From Anaerobium acetethylicum (lineage in GTDB: Bacteria > Bacillota > Clostridia > Lachnospirales > Lachnospiraceae): DNA of 64,000 nucleotides. Below the pieces are notes generated by a model that ran no database searches, had not been told where the DNA came from, and worked only from the letters and a program-made list of their open reading frames with translations. The stretch is from NCBI RefSeq assembly GCF_900096945.1, contig NZ_FMKA01000008.1, forward strand, positions 62,001 to 126,000, read 5' to 3'. This document shows positions 16,293 to 25,160 of the stretch, piece after piece. The position numbers and the translations under genes are program-made. Positions within the stretch are counted from its first letter, which is position 1. Each line of letters starts with the position of its first letter.

Positions 16293-16433
16293 GTAACTGT
16301 TCAGAACCCCTGTCTCGCGAGGTGTTTTATGCTGATTTTGCATAAAACCTGAGACATTCGTGCGCCAAATTGTTGATTTTGCAATTTGTGTGTCTCATAT
16401 GTGACTATGAAGGACGTAGTCCTGAATAGTTAC
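16293..16433. repeat. Dispersed structured repeat with two GATTTTGC hairpins (141 bp copy)
   Basis: Bounded by GTAACTGTTCAG and the inverse CCTGAATAGTTAC. Inside are two hairpins with the same loop: TTTATGC-TGATTTT-GCATAAA and CAAATTGT-TGATTTT-GCAATTTG, plus CTGTCTCG..CGAGACA-like outer pairs. A second full copy lies in reverse orientation at 63845-63986. Right-end pieces alone occur at 29070, 50833 and 56909. Confidence 0.85.
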
Positions 16434-16434
16434 T

Positions 16435-16482
16435 AAAACAGGATAGAATCCCGGGATTTCCGGGATTCTATCCTGTTTTTTG
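16435..16482. terminator. Bidirectional terminator between degV and the DHH gene
   Basis: AAAACAGGATAGAATCCCGG, short loop, and its inverse followed by a T-run: a stem of about 17 bp, symmetric, serving converging genes. It abuts the repeat element directly. Confidence 0.95.
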
Positions 16483-16484
16483 AT

Positions 16485-17468
16485 TTATCTCACAGGAAAG
16501 CTTTTTCCAAGCTTTTCTAGAAACCGATCCTGTATGGCAGGAATGAGCAGACTGTCATCGTTCGCATTTCCTGTGAATGGCACAAAGCCAGCAGCCATTG
16601 TAGAATGTCCGCCGCCGTTTCCGATGCCTTCGAGGGCACAGTTGCAGATTCTGCCTGCATCATATTTCTGGAATTCGCTCCTTACAGAGAGCTTGACGCC
16701 GTCTTTCTGTATGGAATAGACCACAGAAAACTGAACTTCGGCAAGTGCAAGCACGAAGTCGGAGATTGTTGCTATCAGCGCCTCGGGGCAGTTCATTCCG
16801 GTATTGGCAAAGCTTATATTTTCGAATACCTGAATGCTGTTTATGGCATTTGTGTATGCCTCGAGATCTTCAAACTGCAAGGTGCTCTGTTCCAGACATC
16901 TCAAAAGATCCAGGTCAGAAAGCTGGTAAAGGGCATAAAACATATCCAGGTCAAGTTTAGATACCCCGCGGGTAAGGTTCGCAGTATCAATTTTGATTCC
17001 GTAGATGAGGGCGGTGGCAGTTGTACTGTCGAGAGGCAGATCATTCTCAATAAAATATTCTGCTATGATAGCGGAACAGGAGCCGGCCTCTGGCCGGATG
17101 TCCTTGAAGAGATAAGCGACTTCCATGAAAGTGGGATGGTGGTCGATGCAGATGATTTCATTCCCGTTTGTGTTACGGATATTCGAATTGCCTTTCTGGC
17201 AGTCCACGAGAAGCACCTCATCATTCTGCTCAAGGTGTCCCAGGTCATTTGTGTTGAAGACAGTTATTCCCAGCGTATTGATCATTTTTATTGTGTTATA
17301 ACGTTCAATCCTGCCTGAGTAGCAGATGAAGGAATCAATCCCCCGGGCACCTAACAGTTTCTGGAGGCCGAAAGCACTTGCAATGGCATCAGGATCCGGA
17401 AAGTTATGGGTCTGGATGTATACGGACTGCTTTTTCAGAGTGGATAGAAGTGCATTGAACTGGTTCAT
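16485..17468 (-). CDS. DHH family phosphoesterase (NrnA-like)
   Basis: A 327-residue cytosolic protein of the DHH/DHHA1 class, expected to hydrolyse short oligoribonucleotides or phosphonucleotides such as pAp or linear dinucleotides. The DHH domain has HNFPDPDAIASAFG, LLVDCQ and the DHH motif itself (CIDHHPTF); the C-terminal DHHA1 domain ends with GNGGGHSTMAAG, the substrate-binding glycine loop. The ATG at 17468 is taken (GAGGAG about 10 bases upstream); a TTG six codons earlier overlaps that ribosome site. It is downstream of argG on the same strand, 90 bases away, with a stable hairpin in between. Confidence 0.93.
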   Translation of the reverse strand: MNQFNALLSTLKKQSVYIQTHNFPDPDAIASAFGLQKLLGARGIDSFICYSGRIERYNTIKMINTLGITVFNTNDLGHLEQNDEVLLVDCQKGNSNIRNTNGNEIICIDHHPTFMEVAYLFKDIRPEAGSCSAIIAEYFIENDLPLDSTTATALIYGIKIDTANLTRGVSKLDLDMFYALYQLSDLDLLRCLEQSTLQFEDLEAYTNAINSIQVFENISFANTGMNCPEALIATISDFVLALAEVQFSVVYSIQKDGVKLSVRSEFQKYDAGRICNCALEGIGNGGGHSTMAAGFVPFTGNANDDSLLIPAIQDRFLEKLGKSFPVR

Positions 17469-17519
17469 GAATGATATACTCCTCAAAGGCTATGGATAAA
17501 GCCCTCTTAATCACAAAAT

Positions 17520-17545
17520 GCTGCCCCGTAGCTAACGGGGCAGCG
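17520..17545 (-). terminator. Stable hairpin between argG and the DHH gene
   Basis: GCTGCCCCGT, loop TAGCT, ACGGGGCAGC on the minus strand, followed by ATTTTGTG. The T-run is weak, so it may be a partial terminator letting some transcription pass into the DHH gene. Confidence 0.65.
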
Positions 17546-17557
17546 TTATCAGTTTTG

Positions 17558-18775
17558 TTACTTTTTGTTTTTTTCTACTTCTGCCATTTTCATAGCACGT
17601 ACCTTTAATGAAAGTCCGAAAAGGTTGATGAAGCCTTCTGCATCACGGTGATCATATAAGTCACCTGTTGTGAAGGAAGCGATGCTTTCATTATAGAGTG
17701 AGTAAGGGGATGTTGTTCCCTGTTTGATTATGTTTCCTTTGTAAAGCTTGAATTTAACTTCACCAGTCACATACTGCTGAGTGGATTCGATGAAGGCCTG
17801 GATCGCTTCCCTTAAAGGAGTGAACCATTTTCCTTCATAAACGACGTCAGCGAATTTATTGCCCATTTCTTTCTTAAGAGTAATAGTGGATCTGTCTAAG
17901 ATGAGCTCTTCAAGCTGCTGATGAGCTTCAAGGAGGATTGTTCCGCCTGGAGTTTCATACACGCCGCGTGATTTCATTCCAACTACTCGGTTTTCAACGA
18001 TATCGATGATGCCGATGCCATGCTTTCCGCCTAATTCATTTAAAGTAGTGATGATGTCAGCTACTTTCATTTCTTTTCCGTTAACACTTACAGGAATGCC
18101 CTTTTCAAAAGTCATAGTAACGATTTCCCCTTCGTCAGGAGCTTTTTCAGGAGATACGCCAAGAACTAAAAGGTGGTCGTAATCAGGAGCTGCAGCAGGA
18201 TCTTCAAGCTCAAGTCCTTCATGGCTGATGTGCCATAAGTTCCTGTCACGGCTGTAGCTGTTGTTCATTGAGAATGGAAGGTCGATTCCGTGTGCGTGGC
18301 AATAATCGATTTCTTCTTCCCTTGAAGAAATATCCCAGATTCTCCATGGTGCGATGATTTTAAGGTCAGGAGCAAGTGCTTTGATTCCGAGTTCGAAACG
18401 AACCTGGTCATTTCCTTTTCCTGTAGCGCCGTGGCAGATAGCAGTAGCGCCTTCAGCTCTTGCGATTTCAACAAGCCTTTTTGCAATTACAGGTCTTGCC
18501 ATTGAAGTTCCAAGAAGATATTTGTTTTCGTATACAGCATTCGCCTGTACACATGGAACAACATAATCATCGCAGAATTCATCGATGACATCTTCGATGT
18601 ATAATTTGACAGCACCTGATAATCTTGCTCTTTCTTCAAGTCCGTCTAATTCATTTCCCTGTCCTACGTCGATACAGACGCAGACAACGTCATAATCGTA
18701 ATTTTCTTTTAACCATGGAATGATCACTGTGGTATCAAGTCCGCCTGAGTACGCTAAGATAACTTTTTCTTTCAT
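17558..18775 (-). CDS. argG: Argininosuccinate synthase
   Basis: A 405-residue enzyme joining citrulline and aspartate with ATP, the seventh step of arginine synthesis. The ATP-binding P-loop AYSGGLDTTV is at residues 8-17; CVCIDVGQG and HGATGKGNDQVRFE are further family motifs. The ATG at 18775 has AGGAGG 8 bases ahead; the open frame continues upstream to 18838, but those codons precede the ribosome site. It is divergent from argCJBD, and a likely promoter, TTGCAT (18919-18914) with TATATT (18896-18891) at 17 bases, carries the same TTGCATAATA word as the argC promoter. argF and argH are not in the window. Confidence 0.98.
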   Translation of the reverse strand: MKEKVILAYSGGLDTTVIIPWLKENYDYDVVCVCIDVGQGNELDGLEERARLSGAVKLYIEDVIDEFCDDYVVPCVQANAVYENKYLLGTSMARPVIAKRLVEIARAEGATAICHGATGKGNDQVRFELGIKALAPDLKIIAPWRIWDISSREEEIDYCHAHGIDLPFSMNNSYSRDRNLWHISHEGLELEDPAAAPDYDHLLVLGVSPEKAPDEGEIVTMTFEKGIPVSVNGKEMKVADIITTLNELGGKHGIGIIDIVENRVVGMKSRGVYETPGGTILLEAHQQLEELILDRSTITLKKEMGNKFADVVYEGKWFTPLREAIQAFIESTQQYVTGEVKFKLYKGNIIKQGTTSPYSLYNESIASFTTGDLYDHRDAEGFINLFGLSLKVRAMKMAEVEKNKK

Positions 18776-18890
18776 AATGAAATGCCTCCTAAAATTTTTA
18801 ATTGCAGCACTGGCTGCCGTATGAATACATAAATACATCAGTTCCGTTTAAAGGGAGCTGAATGAGTTGCAATCTTAATAACTTAAAAAT

Positions 18891-18943
18891 AATATACAAC
18901 ATCTTTCAGTATTATGCAAGTGTAAATTTATACATATTATGCA
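18891..18943 (-). promoter_or_regulatory. argG promoter with operator-like TATTATGCA repeats
   Basis: On the minus strand TTGCAT, 17 bases, TATATT. The -35 box is part of TATTATGCA (18910-18918), repeated directly at 18935-18943, with the near-palindrome TGTAAATTTATACA (18921-18934) between. The 454-base gap between argG and argC contains only this and the argC promoter; nothing else was recognised. ArgR or another arginine-responsive factor is the likely ligand, by inference. Confidence 0.6.
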
Positions 18944-19039
18944 TTGGGTGATAAAAGGCAGAATGAGCAGATGTTATTTCTATTATATAGAACACAAGGA
19001 GTGTTTGTGTAGAGAAAGTGAAAAAATAAAAAAACATAC

Positions 19040-19075
19040 TTGCATAATATACGAACGTGTCGTATAATTATGCAA
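19040..19075 (+). promoter_or_regulatory. argC promoter overlapped by a long inverted repeat
   Basis: TTGCAT at 19040-19045, 17-base spacer, TATAAT at 19063-19068. The two boxes lie on the arms of an inverted repeat: TTGCATAATATACGA (19040-19054) and TCGTATAATTATGCAA (19060-19075), exact except one inserted base. A repressor on this site would block both boxes. A leader of about 150 bases follows. Confidence 0.7.
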
Positions 19076-19229
19076 TATCGTTGCACAGGATGAATACTGG
19101 CTGCAACAGATTTGAAAATTATGGGAAATCATAATAATGAATATAGGATTTTGCCGGCAATAGTGGTATTATAGATAAAAGGAAAAACAGCAGCAGAATC
19201 TGCAACCTAAAGGAAAAAGGAGAGATAAT

Positions 19230-20270
19230 ATGATCAAGGCAGGAATAATCGGAGCGACTGGATACGCAGGTGGAGAATTGGTAAGAATCCTTATGGGACA
19301 TAAGGAAGTGGAGATAAAATGGTACGGATCCAGAAGCTATATAGATAAGAAGTATTACGAGGTTTACCAGAATATGTTCCAGATCGTCGATGACACCTGT
19401 CTGGATGATAATATGGAAGCTCTGGCAGATCAGGTAGATGTGATTTTTACGGCGACGCCTCAGGGACTTTGTGCGTCTCTTCTGAATGAGGGCATTCTTT
19501 CAAAGGTAAAAGTAGTTGACCTTAGCGCTGATTACAGGATCAAGGACGTAAAGACATATGAAGAATGGTACGGAATCGAACACAAGACTCCTCAGTACAT
19601 AGAAGAAGCAGTTTACGGGCTCTGTGAAATAAACAGGGAAGATGTGAAGAAGGCAAGGCTTGTGGCTAACCCTGGATGTTATCCGACATGTTCGACACTG
19701 TCGATTTACCCATTAATAAAGGAAGGGCTGATCGATCCGAACACGATCATCATCGATGCAAAATCTGGAACCTCGGGCGCAGGAAGAGGAGCAAAGCTTG
19801 ACAACCTTTACTGTGAAGTGAATGAAAACATCAAAGCTTACGGTGTCGCTGTGCACAGGCATACGCCTGAGATTGAAGAACAGCTGGGATATGCTGCAGG
19901 GGCAGATGTCAAGATCAATTTCACGCCGCATCTTGTTCCGATGAACAGGGGAATCCTGATCACAGCTTATGCGTCGCTCAATAAAAAAGCGACTTACGAA
20001 GAAGTAAAGGCAGCCTATGACAAATACTATGGCAGTGAAAAATTCGTAAGGGTTCTGGATAAGGATGTATGCCCGCAGACAAAATGGGTCGAAGGCAGCA
20101 ATTACGTTGACGTCAACTTCAAGATAGATGATAGGACAAACAGGATCATCATGATGGGCGCCATGGACAATCTGGTAAAGGGTGCAGCAGGACAGGCGGT
20201 ACAGAATATGAACCTGATGTTCGGATTTAAAGAGACAATGGGACTTGAACTGGTTCCGATGTTCCCATAA
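19230..20270 (+). CDS. argC: N-acetyl-gamma-glutamyl-phosphate reductase
   Basis: A 346-residue NADPH-dependent enzyme, third step of arginine synthesis. The nucleotide-binding loop GIIGATGYAGGELVR starts at residue 4; the catalytic Cys is in VANPGCYPT (about residue 149). The C-terminal part has VEGSNYVDVNFKID, typical of the family. Length is normal. AAAGGAG is placed well before the ATG. First gene of argCJBD, 19 bases before argJ. Confidence 0.98.
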   Translation: MIKAGIIGATGYAGGELVRILMGHKEVEIKWYGSRSYIDKKYYEVYQNMFQIVDDTCLDDNMEALADQVDVIFTATPQGLCASLLNEGILSKVKVVDLSADYRIKDVKTYEEWYGIEHKTPQYIEEAVYGLCEINREDVKKARLVANPGCYPTCSTLSIYPLIKEGLIDPNTIIIDAKSGTSGAGRGAKLDNLYCEVNENIKAYGVAVHRHTPEIEEQLGYAAGADVKINFTPHLVPMNRGILITAYASLNKKATYEEVKAAYDKYYGSEKFVRVLDKDVCPQTKWVEGSNYVDVNFKIDDRTNRIIMMGAMDNLVKGAAGQAVQNMNLMFGFKETMGLELVPMFP

Positions 20271-20289
20271 AAAGAAAAGAGGAAAGCAT

Positions 20290-21519
20290 ATGAAGCATAT
20301 AAAACATATAGAAGGCGGAGTTACAGCGCCTAAAGGATTCAAGGCTGCAGGACTTTATGCAGGCATCAAAAAACAGAAAAAAGATATGGCTATGATATAC
20401 AGCGAGGTTCCATGTAAAGCTGCAGGGACATTTACGACAAACCTTGTTAAAGCAGCACCTGTAAAATGGGATATGGAAGTCGTCTACAACTCACCTGCCG
20501 CACAGGCAGTGGTAATCAACAGCGGTGTTGCAAATGCATGTACAGGCGCCGTAGGAATGGAATATTGCAAGGAGATGGCTGAGGTTACAGGAGAGGAGCT
20601 TGGAATTCCGATGGATTCAGTGCTCGTGGCATCTACGGGTGTTATCGGAAAACAACTTCCGATGGACATTATCAAGGCGGGCATCAGGAATCTGGTTCCC
20701 ATTCTTGGAGATACCCTGGATGACGGTACCATTGCGGCAGAGGCTATCATGACTACCGACACTAAGAAAAAGGAAATCGCAGTTGAAATTGAACTGGGCG
20801 GAAAAACAGTTACAATCGGCGGAATGTGCAAGGGATCAGGAATGATCCATCCGAATATGTGCACAATGTTAAGCTTTATTACGACAGATGCTGCAATTTC
20901 AAAGGAGATGCTCCAGGCAGCCCTGAGCGAGGATATCATAGATACCTATAATATGGTTTCCGTTGATGGCGATACATCAACGAATGATACGGTTCTTCTT
21001 ATGGCGAACGGGATGGCAGGAAACCCTGAAATCACAGAGAAGAATGAGGACTTCAAAAAGTTTCTGGATGCCCTTAACTTTGTGGACACTTATCTTGCCA
21101 AGAAAATCGCCGAAGACGGAGAAGGAGCAACAGCCCTTTTTGAGGTTAAGGTAATTAACGCCCTCGATAAGGAGCAGGCATCGGTTCTTGCAAAAGCGAT
21201 CGTCACTTCGTCACTTACGAAGGCAGCAATTTTCGGACATGATGCAAACTGGGGACGTATCCTGTGTGCAATGGGATATTCAGGGGCACAGTTCGATCCT
21301 GAAAAGGTGGATCTGTTCTTCCAGAGCGCAGCCGGAAAGATCCAGCTGATTGAAAACGGAATGGCAGTCGACTACAGCGAGGAGATTGCGACTCAGATCC
21401 TGTCCGAACCGGAGGTTACTACAATTGCGGACGTGAAGATGGGTAGTGCAGAAGCTACTGCATGGGGATGCGATCTGACTTTCGACTATGTCAAAATCAA
21501 TGCAGACTACCGTTCATAA
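20290..21519 (+). CDS. argJ: Glutamate N-acetyltransferase / amino-acid acetyltransferase
   Basis: A 409-residue self-cleaving enzyme of the cyclic arginine pathway, transferring acetyl from N-acetylornithine to glutamate. The self-cleavage and nucleophile site is the Thr of GEGATALFEV (about residue 283); KGSGMIHPNM and HDANWGRIL are other conserved parts. The ATG at 20290 follows AGAGGAAAG; a longer frame from a TTG at 20245 would overlap argC. Whether it also uses acetyl-CoA (bifunctional form) cannot be told from sequence, and no argA was found here. Confidence 0.97.
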   Translation: MKHIKHIEGGVTAPKGFKAAGLYAGIKKQKKDMAMIYSEVPCKAAGTFTTNLVKAAPVKWDMEVVYNSPAAQAVVINSGVANACTGAVGMEYCKEMAEVTGEELGIPMDSVLVASTGVIGKQLPMDIIKAGIRNLVPILGDTLDDGTIAAEAIMTTDTKKKEIAVEIELGGKTVTIGGMCKGSGMIHPNMCTMLSFITTDAAISKEMLQAALSEDIIDTYNMVSVDGDTSTNDTVLLMANGMAGNPEITEKNEDFKKFLDALNFVDTYLAKKIAEDGEGATALFEVKVINALDKEQASVLAKAIVTSSLTKAAIFGHDANWGRILCAMGYSGAQFDPEKVDLFFQSAAGKIQLIENGMAVDYSEEIATQILSEPEVTTIADVKMGSAEATAWGCDLTFDYVKINADYRS

Positions 21520-21550
21520 TATAAATTAAGAGACGAAAGAGGATGAAAAT

Positions 21551-22441
21551 ATGGAAATGGAACTTTGGTTAGAAAAAGCACAGGTGCTCATTGAAGCCCT
21601 TCCTTATATACAGAAATTCAACGGAAAGATCATTGTTGTAAAATACGGCGGAAGCGCCATGGTTGATGAAGAACTGAAAAAGAACGTCATCAAGGATGTT
21701 GCCCTCCTGAAACTGGTAGGGTTCAAACCTATTATCGTTCACGGCGGAGGAAAGGAAATCAGTTCCTGGATCGCCAAGGTCGGAATGGAAACGAAATTCG
21801 TCAATGGTCTCCGTGTTACTGACGCTCCTACAATGGAAATTGCAGAAATGGTACTCGGAAGAGTAAACAAAAGCCTTGTGCAGCTGATGCAGAGCAACGG
21901 CGTCAAGGCTGTCGGAATCAGCGGCAAAGACGGCGGAACGATCAAGGTTGACAAAAAGCTGTCAAACGGCCAGGATATCGGATTTGTTGGAGATGTAAAA
22001 GAGGTTGACGCGGGACTTCTGAACACCCTTCTTGAAAATGACTTCGTACCGGTCATCTGTCCGATTGGAACAGACGATCTGTACAATACTTACAATATCA
22101 ATGCTGATGATGCGGCATGCGCCATCGCAACTGCCGTAAAAGCTGAGAAGCTTGCATTCCTTACTGATATTGAAGGCGTATACAGGGATCCTAAAGATCC
22201 TTCAACCCTGATTTCAGAACTTACGATTCCGGAAGCAAAGGAACTTCTGTCAAGCGGAAATGTTGGAGGCGGCATGCTCCCTAAACTGAATAACTGCATC
22301 GATGCCGTTGAAAGCGGCGTTTCCAGGGTGCATATTCTTGATGGAAGAATTGAACACTGTCTCCTCCTTGAATTCTTTACAAATAAAGGTATCGGAACAG
22401 CAATCCTGAACTCACTTGAAAAGAGGTATTACCATGAATAA
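21551..22441 (+). CDS. argB: Acetylglutamate kinase
   Basis: A 296-residue amino acid kinase phosphorylating N-acetylglutamate, often the arginine-inhibited step in the cyclic pathway. Key parts: VVKYGGSAM near residue 28, [10 protein letters not shown], and [12 protein letters not shown] toward the C-terminus. Length is normal and an N-terminal helix ([16 protein letters not shown]), which in arginine-sensitive kinases helps form the hexamer, is present. Its last 8 bases overlap the start of argD. Confidence 0.98.
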   Translation: MEMELWLEKAQVLIEALPYIQKFNGKIIVVKYGGSAMVDEELKKNVIKDVALLKLVGFKPIIVHGGGKEISSWIAKVGMETKFVNGLRVTDAPTMEIAEMVLGRVNKSLVQLMQSNGVKAVGISGKDGGTIKVDKKLSNGQDIGFVGDVKEVDAGLLNTLLENDFVPVICPIGTDDLYNTYNINADDAACAIATAVKAEKLAFLTDIEGVYRDPKDPSTLISELTIPEAKELLSSGNVGGGMLPKLNNCIDAVESGVSRVHILDGRIEHCLLLEFFTNKGIGTAILNSLEKRYYHE

Positions 22442-23630
22442 ATCTGAATATATAGATGAGGCAGAGAAGGTCCTTCTCCGCACCTATAACAGGTATCACA
22501 TCGTCCTTGATAAAGGCGAAGGGGTCTATCTCTATGACACGGATGGAAAGAAATACCTGGATTTTGCAGCCGGAATCGCAGTTTTCGCATTCGGCTACCA
22601 CAACGAAGAGTTTAACGAAGCCCTGAAAAGCCAGATCGACAAGCTCATCCATACGTCAAACCTTTATTACAATGTGCCTGCGATAGAAGCTGCAAAGAAG
22701 CTGACCAGGGTTTCAGGCATGGAAAGGGTGTTCTTTACAAACAGCGGCACGGAAGCAATCGAAGGGGCAATCAAGGTTGCAAGGAAATACGCATACAACC
22801 GTGACGGCAAAGCTGATCACGAAATCATAGCCATGAGGCATTCCTTCCACGGAAGAAGTCTTGGTGCATTATCGGTTACGGGAAATAAAAAATATCAGGA
22901 GGCATTCAAACCGCTTATCGGCGGCGTGAAGTTTGCCGACTTCAATGACCTTGAAAGCGTAAAGGCACAGATTACGGAAAAAACCTGCGCAATCATACTG
23001 GAGCCGGTTCAGGGCGAAGGCGGAATCTATCCTGCTGATAAGGAATTCCTTGAAGGCGTGAGGGCACTCTGCGATGAACATGATCTGGTGCTGATTTTTG
23101 ATGAAATCCAGTGCGGAATGGGAAGGACAGGAACCATGTTCGCATGTCAGGCTTATGGAATCAAGCCAGATGTCATGACGACTGCCAAAGCTTTGGGCTG
23201 CGGGGTTCCCGTGGGAGCATTCCTGACAGCAGGGAAAGCGGTGGACGCCATGGTTCCGGGAGACCATGGAACGACATACGGCGGAAACCCATTCGCATGT
23301 GCGGCAGTGAGCAAAGTGCTGGATATGTTCGAAAAAGAGAAGATTACTGAGCATGTTAACGAGATCTCCGTTTATCTGGAGAAAAAACTTGATGAGCTTG
23401 TAGAGCAGTATGACTTTATCGAAGGCAGGCGCGGAAAAGGCCTTATGCAGGGACTTATTTTCAACGCTCCGGCAGGCGATGTTGTGGTCAGGGCACTTGA
23501 GGAAGGGCTTATCGTAATCACGGCAGGAACGAATGTGTTAAGATTTGTTCCACCTCTCATCATCACGGAAGAAAATGTCGATGAAATGATTGAAAAACTG
23601 AAGGCAAGCATAGAAAAAGTATTCAAGTAA
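22434..23630 (+). CDS. argD: Acetylornithine aminotransferase
   Basis: A 398-residue PLP enzyme converting N-acetylglutamate semialdehyde to N-acetylornithine. [15 protein letters not shown] binds the phosphate, [14 protein letters not shown] holds the conserved Asp, and [14 protein letters not shown] contains the PLP Lys (TAK). The ATG at 22434 lies inside the end of argB with AAGAGG 8 bases upstream, so translation is probably coupled. Last gene of the run; a G/C-rich hairpin follows. Confidence 0.97.
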   Translation: MNKSEYIDEAEKVLLRTYNRYHIVLDKGEGVYLYDTDGKKYLDFAAGIAVFAFGYHNEEFNEALKSQIDKLIHTSNLYYNVPAIEAAKKLTRVSGMERVFFTNSGTEAIEGAIKVARKYAYNRDGKADHEIIAMRHSFHGRSLGALSVTGNKKYQEAFKPLIGGVKFADFNDLESVKAQITEKTCAIILEPVQGEGGIYPADKEFLEGVRALCDEHDLVLIFDEIQCGMGRTGTMFACQAYGIKPDVMTTAKALGCGVPVGAFLTAGKAVDAMVPGDHGTTYGGNPFACAAVSKVLDMFEKEKITEHVNEISVYLEKKLDELVEQYDFIEGRRGKGLMQGLIFNAPAGDVVVRALEEGLIVITAGTNVLRFVPPLIITEENVDEMIEKLKASIEKVFK

Positions 23631-23636
23631 AAAAAA

Positions 23637-23682
23637 CTGCCTGGGCTGATGCGGATGAAAAATATCCGTGGCAGCCCGGGCA
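23637..23682 (+). terminator. Branched hairpin after argD, possible terminator
   Basis: TGCCTGGGCTG pairs with CAGCCCGGGCA, enclosing a second small stem CGGAT/ATCCG. No proper T-run follows (ATTGACTGTTT), so termination is uncertain. Confidence 0.5.
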
Positions 23683-23775
23683 TTGACTGTTTCATGGAAC
23701 TGGATTTTTTATCTCATAAAAAAGCTGAGTGGCGAAACCAATTCGTTCATGTGATCTGAAAAGGAGAAATTCTGA

Positions 23776-25035
23776 ATGATGAGACGATTTGTTAAAAAAA
23801 TGACAGCCTGCATAGCAGTGCTAGCCCTTGCGGCAGGTCTGATCACGGGCTGCAGCGGCAAAAAGCCGGATGCTGACACCCAGGACGAGGCATCGGTCCA
23901 GGAAGAAAAGGCCCTCAGGCTCTGGTATACGGATCAGGGGCTTGAGCCATATCTGACCCAGGCAGCTACGGCATACAAAACGGAAAAGGGCGTGGAAGTG
24001 GCTCTGGAGCTGGTTCCCGCAGCCGACTATGCAGAGGCGATCAGCGAAGCAAGCATTTCCGAAGAAGGAGGCCCTGACGTCTATATTGCGGCGAACAGCC
24101 TTCTTGAGACTCTGGAGCTTGCCGGGCTGACTTCGAAAGTCGAGGAATATAAGGACATCTATAAGGAAAAGAATTTTCCGGGAACGGCTTTATCGGCTGC
24201 TTCCTACAAGGACGGGCTGATTGCGTATCCGGTTTCTTTTGAAACAACCTGTCTGCTTTACAATAAGAATTATGTGGAAACAGTCCCTGCGACCATGGAT
24301 GAAATCCTGGCCTTTGCAGAAAATTTTGCCGGTTCCGACGGCGTTGAGAACATACTGAAATGGGACGTTTCGGACCTGTTCTTTGATTACTTTTTTGTGA
24401 GGGAATATATGGAACTTGGAGGAAAGAACGGTGATGACAGGACTGTGGCGGACGTGGATAACCAGAAGGTACAGGAATGCCTTGCTTATTTCCAGTCCCT
24501 GAATCAGTTCTTTTCCATAGATGCCAGGGAAGTGACATATGAAAACGTCCTCCAGGAATTCATGGATGGGAAAACGGTATTCATTTTTGCCAAGACAGAT
24601 GCAATATCTGCCATAGACAAAGCTGTTGCGGCAGGAACCTCAGCAGTACCATATGGAGCAGCGGTGCTTCCTGACCTGAGAGCAGATCTTGCAACGAAGG
24701 GAATATCGACCACGGATATGGCTGTGGTGAATGGGTATACAAAAAACCGGGAGGAAGCAGAGGATTTTGCAAAATATCTGAGCTATGATGCAGCGGATTC
24801 CCTGTATGATACGACGGGAAGGATTGCAGCAAGGGAAGGAATTGCCTACAGCAATCCTGAAATAGCCAACATTATGGAGCAGTACAGGGCGTCTGTTCCG
24901 GTAGCGAAATTTATGGAGGCAGGGAACTATTGGGTGAAAATTGAAATTGCATTCTCGAACATATGGGCCGGCGGTGACATAGCAGCAGAGATAAAAGCTG
25001 TTGCGGATTTCATCAAAGAGCAGCTTGCTCAATAA
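23776..25035 (+). CDS. ABC-type extracellular solute-binding lipoprotein (family 1)
   Basis: A 419-residue binding protein similar to sugar- or oligosaccharide-type receptors. A signal peptide with lipobox LITGC (Cys at about residue 26) predicts anchoring to the outer face of the membrane. RLWYTDQGLEPYL, a GGPDVYIA motif, and the ending AGNYWVKIEIAFSNIWAG fit the family. The ligand cannot be named. No permease or ATPase gene for it is in the neighbourhood, so it is either an orphan feeding a remote transporter or a sensor. AAGGAG lies 9 bases before the first of two adjacent ATG codons. It stands alone between the arginine operon and the competence locus. Confidence 0.88.
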   Translation: MMRRFVKKMTACIAVLALAAGLITGCSGKKPDADTQDEASVQEEKALRLWYTDQGLEPYLTQAATAYKTEKGVEVALELVPAADYAEAISEASISEEGGPDVYIAANSLLETLELAGLTSKVEEYKDIYKEKNFPGTALSAASYKDGLIAYPVSFETTCLLYNKNYVETVPATMDEILAFAENFAGSDGVENILKWDVSDLFFDYFFVREYMELGGKNGDDRTVADVDNQKVQECLAYFQSLNQFFSIDAREVTYENVLQEFMDGKTVFIFAKTDAISAIDKAVAAGTSAVPYGAAVLPDLRADLATKGISTTDMAVVNGYTKNREEAEDFAKYLSYDAADSLYDTTGRIAAREGIAYSNPEIANIMEQYRASVPVAKFMEAGNYWVKIEIAFSNIWAGGDIAAEIKAVADFIKEQLAQ

Positions 25036-25074
25036 CGCTGTTCCGTCCCGTTGGTCGAAAATTGCGATTATCTA

Positions 25075-25103
25075 TTGTAAAGACACTGGAAATTCGTTAG
25101 AAT
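25075..25103 (+). promoter_or_regulatory. Probable comEA promoter
   Basis: TTGTAA at 25075-25080, 17 bases, TAGAAT at 25098-25103; 57 bases ahead of the comEA start. Confidence 0.6.
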
Positions 25104-25160
25104 AAATGATGTAAGCATAGAGGGGCTTTTATAGCTGGTCAAAACTATAAAAGGAGAAAT

